Assembly: GCF_002332425.1 (NCBI RefSeq)
Contig: NZ_NRGS01000024.1
Coordinates: 1 to 48,842 of the forward strand
Source: Brachybacterium alimentarium
GTDB taxonomy: Bacteria; Actinomycetota; Actinomycetes; Actinomycetales; Dermabacteraceae
Direction: 5' to 3'
DNA: 48,842 nucleotides
The first letter of the stretch is position 1. The number at the start of each line of letters is the position of its first letter. Made by a program: the position numbers and the translations under genes. The notes under the pieces were generated by a model. It saw only the letters and a program-made list of their open reading frames with translations, searched no databases and had not been told where the DNA came from. This document shows positions 34,977 through 45,900 of the stretch, piece by piece.

Positions 34977-36299
34977 TCATCCTCGCCAGGACGCGTCCGC
35001 GGCGCCGTAGTCCCCGACGGGTCGTTCGATCGTGCGACCGTCGATCAGGAGGGGAGGCGGCACGAGGTCGAGCGTCCCGACGGCGGAGTCGAGCCGCACA
35101 CGCGGGATCCCGAGGGCTGCCGGTTCCACCTCGGGCGGAGGAGGCCCGGAAAGCAGCTGGTGAGCAGCACCGAGCAGGCTGATCCGGATCGTGCACGCAC
35201 GGGAACGGGCCAGGGCTTCGAGGACCCGTGCGGCCATGAGATGACCGCTCGCATGGTCCAGCGCTTGCACCGGCAGCGCGCCGGGACGGTCCGCCGTGCC
35301 GCAGTCGACGGCGATGCCGGTGGCCGCCTGCACGATGGAGTCGAAACCGATGCGTCTCCCCCAGGGCCCGCCCTCGCCCCAGGCGGAGAGCGAGACGATG
35401 ACGGCCTGCGGGGCGATCGCCTCGAGCGCCTCCGTCCCCAGGCCGAATCGCTCCAGAGCACCGGGACGGTACCCGGTCAGGATGACGTCGGCGTCTGCAG
35501 CGAGAGTCCGCACCCGATCAGCGTCACGGCGCAGATCGACCTCCGCGGAGCGCTTCCCCATGCCGGTGGAGAGGTGCTGCTCGAGGATCTCCGGTCGCTG
35601 CGGCGGATCGATGCGCAGCACGTCCGCCCCCAGGCAGGCGAGCACCTGCGAGCAGGTGGGCCCTGCGATGACCCGGGTCAGATCGAGCACTCGCACACCC
35701 TCGAGCAGATTCCTTCCCCCGCGCTCGTGTCCGTCGGCCGCCTCGAAGCCCCCGTGCCCCGCTCCGCGTCCAGGGCGTCGGTCCGCAGGTCCGCCCGGTC
35801 CGGGGCGATCGCCGCGATCGCTCACCTCGGACCACGGCGCATCGGACGCCGCCCGCGCCTGAGGATGCGCCTCCCAGTGCGTGCGGGTGCGAACGGCCAC
35901 AGCGACGCCGCCGGCCGCGGTGATGGCCTCCTCCAAGTCCGAGGCGTTCCAGCGCGAGGCGGCGCGCTCGAGCCCTCGCCGCCCGTCGACACCGAGCACC
36001 TCACGGATCACGGCGGCATGGTGCGGATAGTTGCCATGCAGGCGCACCCAGCCGTCCCGGGCGGCGACGAATCCTGACAGCTCCGCCCATACGGCGGGGG
36101 CACGGCCGTCCCGTCTCAGATTCTCGTACGCGGCAAAGGAGGCGGCGATCAGCTCCGGAGTGGTTCCGACAGTCACCTCGAACCCGCGCGAGGTGGCGAG
36201 TTCGTCGGCCGCCCCGCACAGGCCCTCCACCGTCGTCCGGGCGAGCCGCTCGACGTCGAAGGGCCCGGTCCACCACCGCCGGGGAACGCGTTCGTCCAT
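34977..36299 (-). CDS. Family III (CaiB/BaiF) CoA-transferase-like protein
   Basis: 440 residues. The C-terminal ~240 residues match family III CoA-transferases, which move CoA between carboxylic acids: LLEGVRVLDLTRVIAGPTCSQVLACLGADVLRI, VDLRRDADRVRTLAADADVILTGYRPGALERFGL, VIVSLSAWGEGGPW and QALDHASGHLMAARVLEAL, where Asp348 aligns with the catalytic Asp of formyl-CoA transferase. The N-terminal ~150 residues form a second segment with LHGNYPHHAAVIREVLG, and a Gly/Arg/Asp-rich linker (about 160-195) joins the halves. The substrate is unknown. It lies divergent from the NRPS locus, but nothing ties it to that pathway. A leaderless -10 supports ATG 36299. Confidence 0.84.
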   Translation of the reverse strand: MDERVPRRWWTGPFDVERLARTTVEGLCGAADELATSRGFEVTVGTTPELIAASFAAYENLRRDGRAPAVWAELSGFVAARDGWVRLHGNYPHHAAVIREVLGVDGRRGLERAASRWNASDLEEAITAAGGVAVAVRTRTHWEAHPQARAASDAPWSEVSDRGDRPGPGGPADRRPGRGAGHGGFEAADGHERGGRNLLEGVRVLDLTRVIAGPTCSQVLACLGADVLRIDPPQRPEILEQHLSTGMGKRSAEVDLRRDADRVRTLAADADVILTGYRPGALERFGLGTEALEAIAPQAVIVSLSAWGEGGPWGRRIGFDSIVQAATGIAVDCGTADRPGALPVQALDHASGHLMAARVLEALARSRACTIRISLLGAAHQLLSGPPPPEVEPAALGIPRVRLDSAVGTLDLVPPPLLIDGRTIERPVGDYGAADASWRG

Positions 36300-36305
36300 C
36301 CCCGG

Positions 36306-36311
36306 AGCATA
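36306..36311 (-). promoter_or_regulatory. Putative -10 element of a leaderless CoA-transferase transcript
   Basis: On the minus strand TATGCT is followed by six bases (CCGGGG) and then ATG 36299. No ribosome-binding site is present. Confidence 0.45.
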
Positions 36312-36361
36312 GACACCCCGCGTCCCCGGCGGAAGCCTTCACGCGCCCGCACGGCCGGACG

Positions 36362-36425
36362 CCCGGACACCGGGGCACCGGGGCACCCGGACACCCGGAC
36401 ACCGGGGCACCGGGGCACCCGGACG
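36362..36425. repeat. 32-bp tandem duplication
   Basis: 36362-36393 and 36394-36425 are identical except for the last base. Each unit is itself built from CCGGACA and CCGGGGCA blocks. Confidence 0.92.
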
Positions 36426-36652
36426 CCCTGCGCCGCGCTCTCCCGTCTGCCGGGTCCGTCTCCCGGTCCTCTCTCCGGGAGGGGTGCCGGGCCCCGTCGG
36501 CGGGCTCGGACGCCGCCCGGTGTGTGACGGATCGAGCAGATGCCGACCGCGGACCAATCCGATGCGGCGTCGGCGTCGAACCTCCTCAGTCCGGCGCGGC
36601 TTCCGCCGCCCGGGCGCCGACAGCCGTTCCACCGACCGAGGAGTCGTCGATC

Positions 36653-36862
36653 ATGTCCCATCGCTTCCGCCGTATCACCATCACCACCGCTGTGCTCGGA
36701 GTCGCGGGCATCGCCCTCGTCGCCCCGGCGAGCGCTGCCAGCGACACCTCCACGAACATCGGCTCGGACAGCACGCTCATCCAGGGACCGCTCGTCGACG
36801 GTCCGCTCGTCGACGCCGACGGACTGCTCGGGACGCTGCAGCTCGGCCAGTTCCAGCAGTGA
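36653..36862 (+). CDS. Small secreted peptide, unknown function, upstream of the NRPS
   Basis: 69 codons, ATG 36653 behind GAGGAG. It has a classical signal peptide: basic MSHRFRR, hydrophobic ITITTAVLGVAGIALVA, and an Ala-rich cleavage site APASAA near residue 29. The predicted mature part is only ~40 residues, acidic and without cysteine: SDTSTNIGSDSTLIQ, then duplicated GPLVD, ending LGQFQQ. The stop codon is 57 bp before the NRPS start, so it may share the NRPS mRNA. I do not recognise a family. It could be a secreted or cell-surface peptide linked to the NRPS product, or an unrelated small exported protein. Confidence 0.7.
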   Translation: MSHRFRRITITTAVLGVAGIALVAPASAASDTSTNIGSDSTLIQGPLVDGPLVDADGLLGTLQLGQFQQ

Positions 36863-36919
36863 CCGAGGCGCACGCATCGTCGTTCCCCGTCACCACCGCA
36901 TAGAGGAGACCTCCCCTTC

Positions 36920-39900
36920 ATGAGGATGCGCATGCCCTCGGCCACGTCAGCACCCACCGGCCACCTCCCGCTGACCGCGGCTCAACGCGGCATCTGGTAC
37001 GCGCAGCATCTGGATCCGGACAACCCGACCTATCAGATCGGGCAGTTCCTGGATCTGCGGGGCCCGATCGACCCCGCTCTGCTGAACCTGGCCCTGACCA
37101 AGGCCGCCACAGATCTGGACGCGCTGAGCCTGCGCATCGGCGAGGACGCCGCCGGGCCCTACGCGGAGATTCACCGCCCGCGGCCCACGGCGGACCTGGT
37201 ACGGGTGCGCGACCTGCGCCACCTGGGACCCGACGCGGCCGAGGACGCCGCGCACCTCGACATGGATCAGGAGATGTCCACGCCGCGGGACATGCACGGG
37301 GACGACCTCCTCGGAGCGACGCTCTACCTCGTCGACGAGGACCGCTCGCTGTTCTTCCTGCGCGTCCACCACATCCAGATCGACGGCTACTCAGCCGTCA
37401 TCGCCCTGCGCTACATCGCCGAGACGTACTCCCGCCTGGCCCGCGTCCTCCCGGGCTCACGGCTGCCCCGCCGCCTCGCACCCGGCGTCGCCCATGTGCT
37501 GGCACGGCTGCCCTCGCCCCTCCCCTCGCTCGCCGCCCTCCAGCGCGACCTGGAGGCCTACGAGAGCTCCCCCCAGCACACCGCGGACGCTGCGCACTGG
37601 CGACGGGCCTTGGCCGGCGAGGTCTCCTCCGAGGGCCTCGAGGGCCGATCCCACGGCATCGCGAGCCGGGTGATCCGTGCCCGGGTCCCTCTCGGCGCCC
37701 AGCGCACCGCCCGGCTCGCCGCCCTCGAGCGCGACCTGCCCAAGACCGTCATCGCAGCGGTCGCCGTCTACATGGCCCGGATGACGGGCACCGACGTCGT
37801 GCCCATCGGCCTGCCGGTCACCGCCCGCCGTGGCCGGGTCGCGAAGACGACACCGTCCATGCTCTCCAGCGTCCTCCCGCTGCGGGTGAAGGTCGGTCCC
37901 ACCGACTCGTTCGCCGACGTGATCGGCAGGACCGGGGACGCCGTCCGCGCCGCTGTCGGGCATCAGCGGTTCCGCGTCGAGGAGCTCGAGGGCGCCTCCT
38001 CCCACCCCGGCCCCTCGGTCAACCTGCTCCCGGTCATCGACGACCTGCGCCTGGGTGCTGCCCGGGGGACGGTGCACATCCTGTCCACGGGCCCCGTGCG
38101 CGACCTCTCGATCGTCCTCGGCGACCTCCGCAGCCACGCCGTCGACCCCGTGCTGCGGCTCGAGGGCGATGCCGCGCTGCACTCCGAGCAGTCGCTGCAG
38201 GAGCACGGCGAGCGGCTGCTCCGACTTCTCGACTCGCTGCTCGACTCCCCGGCCGGCACGAGCGTGGTCTCGCCTTCGCTGATGCACAGGGCCGAGCAGG
38301 AGGCGCTGCTCGCCACCGGCCGCGGCGCTCCGTCGGACGACGTCCCGGGGACCGTCCTCGAGGCCGTCGCAGCGTCCGTGGAACGGCGCGGGAGCGCCCG
38401 GGCCGTCGTCGCGCCCGATGGCGAACGCAGCTTCGAGGAGCTCGACGCCGAGTCGACCCGCCTCGCCCAGTCCCTCGTGCGCGGGGGCGTGAGGCCCGGC
38501 GACCGCGTCGCCGTCCGCGTGGGCCGCACGGTCCACCTCCCTGCACTGGTCCTCGGGATCCTTCGGGCCGGCGCCGCCTACGTGCCGCTGGACCCTGCCT
38601 ACCCCGTCGGCCGCGTCGCGCACATGCTGGAGGATGCGGGGCCCGCCGCGCTGCTGACCACCGTCGAGCAGCAGGAGGCCGACCGGGAGGACGGCGCCGT
38701 CTGGACCCTGCCGACCCTGCTGGTCGACACCGAGACCGCTGCCTGGCGCCGTCCCGAGAGCGTTCCGGTCCATCTGCCCCGGGTGGGTCCCGACGACCTC
38801 GCCTACGTCATCTTCACCTCCGGGAGCACCGGCCGACCCAAGGGCGTCGCTGTCGAGCACGGCTCGCTCCATGCCCTTCTCGAGCAGCACCGCAGGACGC
38901 TCCATGACCCCGCCGCGACCCGGCTCGGGCGCCCGCTGCGCGCCGCCCATACGGCCGGCCTGTCCTTCGACGCCTCGTGGGATCCGCTGCTGTGGCTCGT
39001 CTCGGGGCACGAGCTCCACATCGTCTCCGACGAGGTGCGACGCGACCCCGAACGCCTCGTCGCGCATCTCGCCGAGCAGCGCATCGACGCCCTCGAGACC
39101 ACGCCCTCCTTCGCCGAGGTCCTGCTCACGGCGGGACTCCTGACCGGCCCGCACCATCCCACCGAGATCGCCCTCGGCGGGGAGGCCGTCGGCGACGACC
39201 TCTGGGCCGCGCTCGCCGCGCGGGAGGGGGTCCATGCCGTGAACCTCTACGGGCCGACCGAGACGACCGTGGACAGTCTGGTCGCCCCCATCCGCGAGGA
39301 CCGCCGACCGCATCTCGGCGCCTCCGTGCTCGGCAGCCGTCACTACGTGCTCGATGCCGGGCTCGCACCGGTCCCGGACCGCGGGATCGGAGAGCTGTAC
39401 CTCGCGGGACACGGGGTGGCCCGGGGGTACATCGGCCAGCCGGGCCTGAACGCGCAGCGCTTCGTCGCCGACCCCTTCGCGGCCGACGGTTCGCGCATGT
39501 ACCGCACGGGTGACCGGGTGCGCCGGCGTTCCGACGGCACGCTGAGGTTCCTCGGGCGACTGGACGATCAGGTGAAGATCCGGGGATACCGCATCGAGAC
39601 CGACGAGGTCGAGACCGCCATGCGTCGTCTCGACGGGGTCGTCTCAGCTGCCGTGGTCGTGCGCGGCGAGGGAGCGACGGCCCGTCTCGTCGGCTACGTC
39701 GCCACGGCGAGCGGGGCCACGGACGCGAGTGACGTCCCCGGCGCTGTCCGCGACGGTCTGCGCGATGAGCTGCCCGAGTACATGGTGCCGTCGGCGATCG
39801 TCGCGCTCGAGCGACTCCCGGCGACCGCCAACGGGAAGCTCGATCGCGCCGCGCTGCCCGATCCGGCGACCACGGCCGCGGACGCCACCGCCCGGCAGCC

Positions 39901-42900
39901 GGAGACCGACATGGAGCGCGCGGTGGCGGGCGCCTTCGTCGCAGTGCTCGACCGCGACGGCATCGGGGCCGACGAGGACTTCTTCGCAGCGGGCGGCCAC
40001 TCGCTGCTGGCCACCCGCCTCGCCGCGCGGCTGACGGACCGCCTCGGACGTGCCGTCGCCGTGCGCGACGTGTTCGAGCACCCGAGCGTCGCCGCCCTGG
40101 CCGCCGTCCTCGACGACGCCCCCGCCGACAGCGCCTCGGCGCGACCCGAGCGCAGCGAGCGCCCTGATCCCGTCCCCGCCTCGCTGAACCAGCGCCGCCT
40201 GTGGTTCCTCCACCGCCTCGAGCCGGATTCCGCCGCCTATGCGGTCCCGGCGATCCTCGAGCTCGAGGGCGATCTCGACCCCGCCGCGCTGCGTTCCGCG
40301 CTCGATGACGTCCTGGCCCGTCACGAGCCGCTGCGCACCATCCTTCCCGCAGTGGACGGCGAACCGGTCCAGCACATCGTGCCCGCCGCGGAGGTCCCCT
40401 CCCCGCTCCTGGCCGTCGACGTGCCCGCCGAGCGCCTCGAGGCCGTGATCGCCGCAGAGGTGCATCGGCCCCTCGACATCACCCGGGAGATCCCTCTGCG
40501 CGCCGTGCTGCTGCGCACCGGTGCGCAGCGCGCCGTGCTCGTGATCACGATGCATCATGTCGCGACCGACGGCTGGTCGCTCGCACCGCTGGCCCGCGAC
40601 CTGGGCGAGGCCTACACGGCCCGTGCCGCCGGTCGTGCGCCGCAGCCCGCACCGCTGCCCGTGGACTTCGCGGACGCGGCGACGTGGCAGCGAGATCTGC
40701 TCGGCTCCGCGGACGACCCCGAGAGCGAGCTGTCGCGCCAGAGCGCGTTCTGGCGGCGCACCCTCGCGGACGCGCCCGCCGAGATCTCCCTGCCCCGTGA
40801 TCGCCCACGCGGCACGGCTGACCCTGACGACGCCGATCAGCACGGGGTCGGCGAGCTCCGGCTCGATCTCGACCCGCAGCGGCACGCCGCCCTGCGCTCC
40901 GTCGCGTCCGCGCATCGCACCAGCCTGTTCATCGTGCTGCACACAGCCCTCGCCGCCGCCCTGCACCAGCACGGGACCGGCGACGACGTGGTGATCGGCA
41001 CCCCGGTCGCCGGTCGCCCCGATCCGCGGCTGGACGACCTCGTCGGCTTCTTCGTCAACACCGTCGCCCTGCGCACGTCGCTGAGCGGCGACCCGACCCT
41101 CACGGACCTCCTCGAGCGGGTCCGCCTCGCGAACACCGAGGCCTACGCGCACCAGGATCTCCCCTTCGACCTCGTCGTCGAGGCGGTGCGTCCCCCGCGG
41201 CACGTGGACCGGCCACCGGTCATCCAGGTGATGCTGAGCCTGCAGAACGCCCCGCCCGCCCGGCTCGACCTCCCCGGCGTGCGGGTGCATGTCCCCGCCC
41301 CCGCCGCGAGCTCGGGGGTCAAGGCGGATCTGCTGATCGACGTCACCCCCGAGGACGGCGACGACGGCGGTCTCCGCATCGTGCTGGGCTACGACCGTGC
41401 CCTGTTCGACGGCGCCACCGCGGCCCGTCTGCGCGACTCCCTGGATCGCGTGCTCGAGCAGGTCGTCGCTGATCCCCGGGCGCGGCTGGGGGATCTGCCC
41501 ACCGCAGCTCCCGACGCACTGCGCGAGCTCGAGGACCGGGCCCGAGGGCCCGAGGCGCCTGCGCCCGGCACGATGCTGGATCGGCTCGAGCGCACGGCGC
41601 GTGAGCATCCGGGAGCCCTCGCACTCGTCGATGCCCAGGGCGAGCTCACCGCGGCCGAGCTCCTCGCCCGCGTCCGCACACTCGCTGCGGGCCTCGCAAA
41701 GGTCGGGGTCCGGCGCGGGGACCGGGTGGTCATCGCCCTGCCCCGCACCGCCGATGCGGTCACGGTCGTGCTCGGCGCACTGCGCGCCGGTGCCATCGCG
41801 GTCCCCGTGGACTCCACCCATCCCGACGCGCGGCTCGAGCGGGTGCTCACGTCCGCCGGGCCCCGCGTGGTGGTCACCACCGATCCCGCCCGTTTCCGCC
41901 CCCTCCTGCCGACGCCGCGGGATGCACCCCGCACCGAGGTGATCGCTCCGGACGACCTCCCCACGGGCGGCCCGGCCCCGGCTGCTCCGGGACCCGAGGA
42001 CACCGCATATCTCGTGCACACCTCGGGCACGACCGGAGCCCCCAAGGGCGTCCAGGTCTCCCACGCGGCCCTCGGCACCGTGCTCGCCCAGCACGAGCGC
42101 ACGCTGATCGGCCCCCTGCGCGAGCAACTGGAGCGTCCACCGCGGATGCTTCACCTCTCCGGCCTCGCCTTCGACGCCGCATGGGACCCGATCCTGTGGC
42201 TCGCCTCGGGCAGCACGCTCCTGATCGCCGACGAGACCGTGCAGGCCGATGCCGAGGCCGTCGTGCGCCTTGTCCAGGAGCAGCGCATCGACGTCGTCGA
42301 GACCACGCCTTCCTACGCCTCGCAGCTGGAGGCCGTCGGCCTCGAGGACGCCGTCCGCACAGGGCCCGGCAGGCTCCTGCTGGCCCTGGGCGGGGAGGCG
42401 GTGCCCCAGGCGCTGTGGGACCGCATCGCCGCCTCGGACGCCCTGGACGGATGGAATCTGTACGGCCCGAGCGAAGCCACCGTCGACGCCCTCGTCGCCC
42501 CCATCACCCACGGGCCCGTCGTCCTCGGTGACCCCGTGCTCGGGGTCCGGGCACGCGTGCTCGACCGCTTCCTGCGACCGGTTCCGCCCGGCGTCGAGGG
42601 CGAGCTGTACCTCTCCGGCGCCACCCTCGCCGACGGCTATCGCGGACGTGCCGCCGAGACCGCAGCGCGCTTCGTGGCCGACCCCGCCGCGGACGGTGCG
42701 CGGATGTACCGCACCGGCGACGTCGTGCGCCGGACGGCCGAGGGTGACCTGCACTTCCTGCGGCGCGCCGACGACCAGGTCAAGCTCCGGGGGTATCGCA
42801 TCGAGATCGGTGACATCGAGAGCGCCCTGGAGCGCGCACCGGGCGTGCGCACCGCCCTCGCCCGGATCGTGGCCCCCGGTGGAGAAGGCACCGAGCGCGT

Positions 42901-45900
42901 CCTCGCGTGGGTGTCCGGGGAAGCCGACGAGGCCTCGGTGCGGGACACGGCGCGCCGGGAGCTGCCGGCGTACATGGTCCCCAGCGCGATCGCCGTGATC
43001 GCGGAATTCCCGCTGACCTCGAACGGCAAGGTCGATGTGTCGGCGCTGCCCGATCCGCAGCACGGCTCGTCCGCCGAGCGCTCCCCGGTCGACGACGCCG
43101 AGGAGCGCATGTGCAGCCTGGTCGGAGAGATCCTCGCGATCAACGTCCCGGGCCCCGACGAGGACTTCTTCGCCCTCGGCGGGCATTCCCTGCTCGCGGT
43201 GGAGCTCGTCGGCCGCATCCGGGACGAGTTCGGCGTGGCCGTGCCGGTCCGCACCGTCTTCGACCGTCCCACCCCCGCACTGCTCGTCGCCGCCCTGCGC
43301 GCCGAGGACCCCGTCGGTGCGGTGGCCGATCACAGCGCTCCCGGGGAGCTCGGGCACCCCGCCCCGATGCGCCTGCGCGACTGGGTCGTGCAGAACCCTC
43401 GCTCTCCGCACGAGGAGCTCCCCCTCTCCCCTGACCAGGCGCGGCTGTGGTTCCTCCACCGTCTGGCGCCGGGCTCGGCGGAGTACACGGTGGTCCTCGA
43501 GGCCGATCTCGAGGGCGACCTCGACACCACCGCGCTCGCCGGCGCGGTCGACGACCTCGTGGCTCGCCACGAGGTCCTGCGGACCACCTTCCCCGAGATC
43601 GAGGGACGTCCCGTGCAGCGCATCCAGGACCCGCCTTCCGGCATCCTGCGCCACGAAGCGGTCGACACCGCCGCCGGCTTCGATCTCTCCTCCCGGATCC
43701 CGCTGCGGGCGGGCCTGGTGAGGACCGGCGCCCAGCGCTGGCGCTTCACACTGGCCGTGCACCACATCGCGACCGATGGCGCCTCGCTCGCGCCGATGGT
43801 GCGCGACCTCGCCTCCGCATACGGCGCCCGCACCGGGGGGACCCGGTCCGCCCGCCGCCCCCTCGCGGTCCAGTTCGCCGACCACGCACGGTTCCAGCAG
43901 GTCGGGCACGACCGGCCCCAGGAGGAGTATCCGCACCTCGCCGCCTGGACGGAGCAGCTGCGCGGCGCGCCCGAGGAGCTGGCCCTCCCCGCCGACGGAC
44001 GCCGCAGCGAGGAGACCACCCGTCCCGCACGCACCCTGGCCTTCACCGTCCCCGAAGAGGTCAGCACACCGCTCCTGGCCTCCGCAGCGACGAGCGGAGC
44101 CAGCAGCTTCCACACCTGGTTCGCCGCGCTCGCGGCCTATCTGCAGCGGGTCGGCGCCGGGGACGACCTCGTCATCGGCACCCCGTCCGCCGGTCGCGGC
44201 GACCCCGACCTCGCCGACCTCATCGGCTTCTTCGTGACCACACTCCCGGTGCGGCTGCAGGTCGACGGCTCCCGCCCCTTCCGCGATGCGGTGGGGCGGG
44301 CCCGTCGGTCCGTCCTGCACGCCATGGAGCACGACGACGTGCCGTTCGAGCGCATCGTCGAGGCCGTGGCACCCGATCGGCAGTTCGGTCGCCATCCGCT
44401 GTTCCAGACCATGCTCTCCGTGGAGGAGCTCGGCGATCCGGCGCTCGAGCTGCCCGGGGTCGAGGTGTCCCGGGTGGAGCCGCGCTCGACCGGCGCGGCG
44501 AAGGTGGATCTCTCCTTCACCCTCCGTCCCCGCTCCGACGGCGGAGTGGACGGTGTGCTCGAGCACGACGCGAACCTGTTCAGCGAGGACGCCGCTCAAG
44601 GGCTGGTCGAGCGCTGGCTCGGCTTCCTGGCGGGGATCGCCGCAGATCCGGGTCGGAGGCTGCAGGAGATCCCCGCCGGCCCGTCCTCGACACCTCTGAT
44701 GCCGTGGCCCGCGACGGCCGGGCCGCAGAGCCTGCTGGATGCCCTCGCGACCTCCGCCGCGGCCCGATCGGCCCTGCCCGCCCTCGTCGGGGATGACACC
44801 TCCCTCACCACCGGAGAGCTCGCCGAACGGGTCGACACCATCGCAGGAGGTCTGTGCGCCGCAGGCGCCGTTGCCGGGGATCGCATCGCCCTGGCCGTGC
44901 GTCGAGGCACGGGAACCGTCGCGGGACTGCTCGCGATCTGGCGGGCCGGAGCAGTCGCCGTCCCGGTGGACATCACTCTTCCTGCTCAGCGGATCACGGC
45001 GATGCTGCACGCCGCCGCACCCCGCCTCGTGCTCCGCACCGGGCACGTCTCCGAGGAGGACGCGGTACGAGCCGCGCTCGAGGCGGGCATCCCCTCCGAG
45101 TCCGTCCGGTGCCTCGAGGACCTCCCGGAGGGCTCCGCACCCGAGCTGCTGCCGGGTCCGGACGAGGCGGCCTACATCCTCTTCACCTCCGGCACCACCG
45201 GGACGCCGAAGGGCGTCCAGGTCCCCCACCGCGCGCTGACCCAGCTCCTGAGGAGCCATCGCTCGACTCTCCTTCCCGAGCCCGGCCTGCGGAGACGGCG
45301 TCTGGCCCACACCACGGGCGTCGGCTTCGACGCCTCCCTGGACCCGGTGCTGTGGCTGGCGGCAGGTCACGAGGTGCATGTGGTCGGCGACGACGTGCGC
45401 CGCGACCCGGAGGCCCTGGTCGACCTGCTCGCCCGACGCGATATCGACGTCTGGGAGACCACCCCCGGGTACGTCGACGCGCTGCGCGGGCAGACAGGGC
45501 TCGCCGACCTCCTCGATGCACGGGACCCCGAGGATCCCTTCGTGCTCCTGCTCGGCGGGGAGCCCGTCGATCCTGCCCTGTGGGCGTGGATGCATGAGCG
45601 TCCCGCCGTGAGGGGGTGGAACCTCTACGGCCCGACCGAGGCCGGCGTCGACACCCTGGTCGCTCCGGTTCTCGCGAACCCGTCTCCCGTGCTCGGCTCC
45701 CCGACCAGCTCCACCGTCGCACGCGTGCTGGACGCGAACCTGCGACCGGTTCCCGTGGGCAGCATCGGCGAGCTCTGGCTCGCCGGGCCGCAGCTGGCCG
45801 ACGGCTACCTCGGTGACGCGGCTGCGACGGCGTCCCGGTTCGTCGCCGACCCCTTCGCAGGGGATGGCTCACGGATGTATCGCACCGGCGACCTCGTCGC

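Larger units (their letters stand above)
36300..36652. other. Divergent region upstream of the NRPS locus
   Basis: 353 bp with a 32-bp tandem duplication near its left end. The promoter for the peptide-NRPS operon should be at about 36430-36620, but no clear -10/-35 pair was found. No IdeR/DmdR-like TTAGGTTAG iron box is visible, so iron control is unsupported. Confidence 0.5.

Noticed and set aside
36426..36652. Iron-regulated (IdeR/DmdR) promoter ahead of the NRPS
   Set aside because: No TTAGGTTAG-type inverted repeat is present, so a siderophore role cannot be supported from regulation.
39644..45595. Very long (about 2 kb of codons) open frame antisense to the NRPS
   Set aside because: It mirrors the codon structure of the sense gene in very GC-rich DNA, has no ribosome-binding site and shows no recognisable domain; the sense strand has all NRPS motifs.
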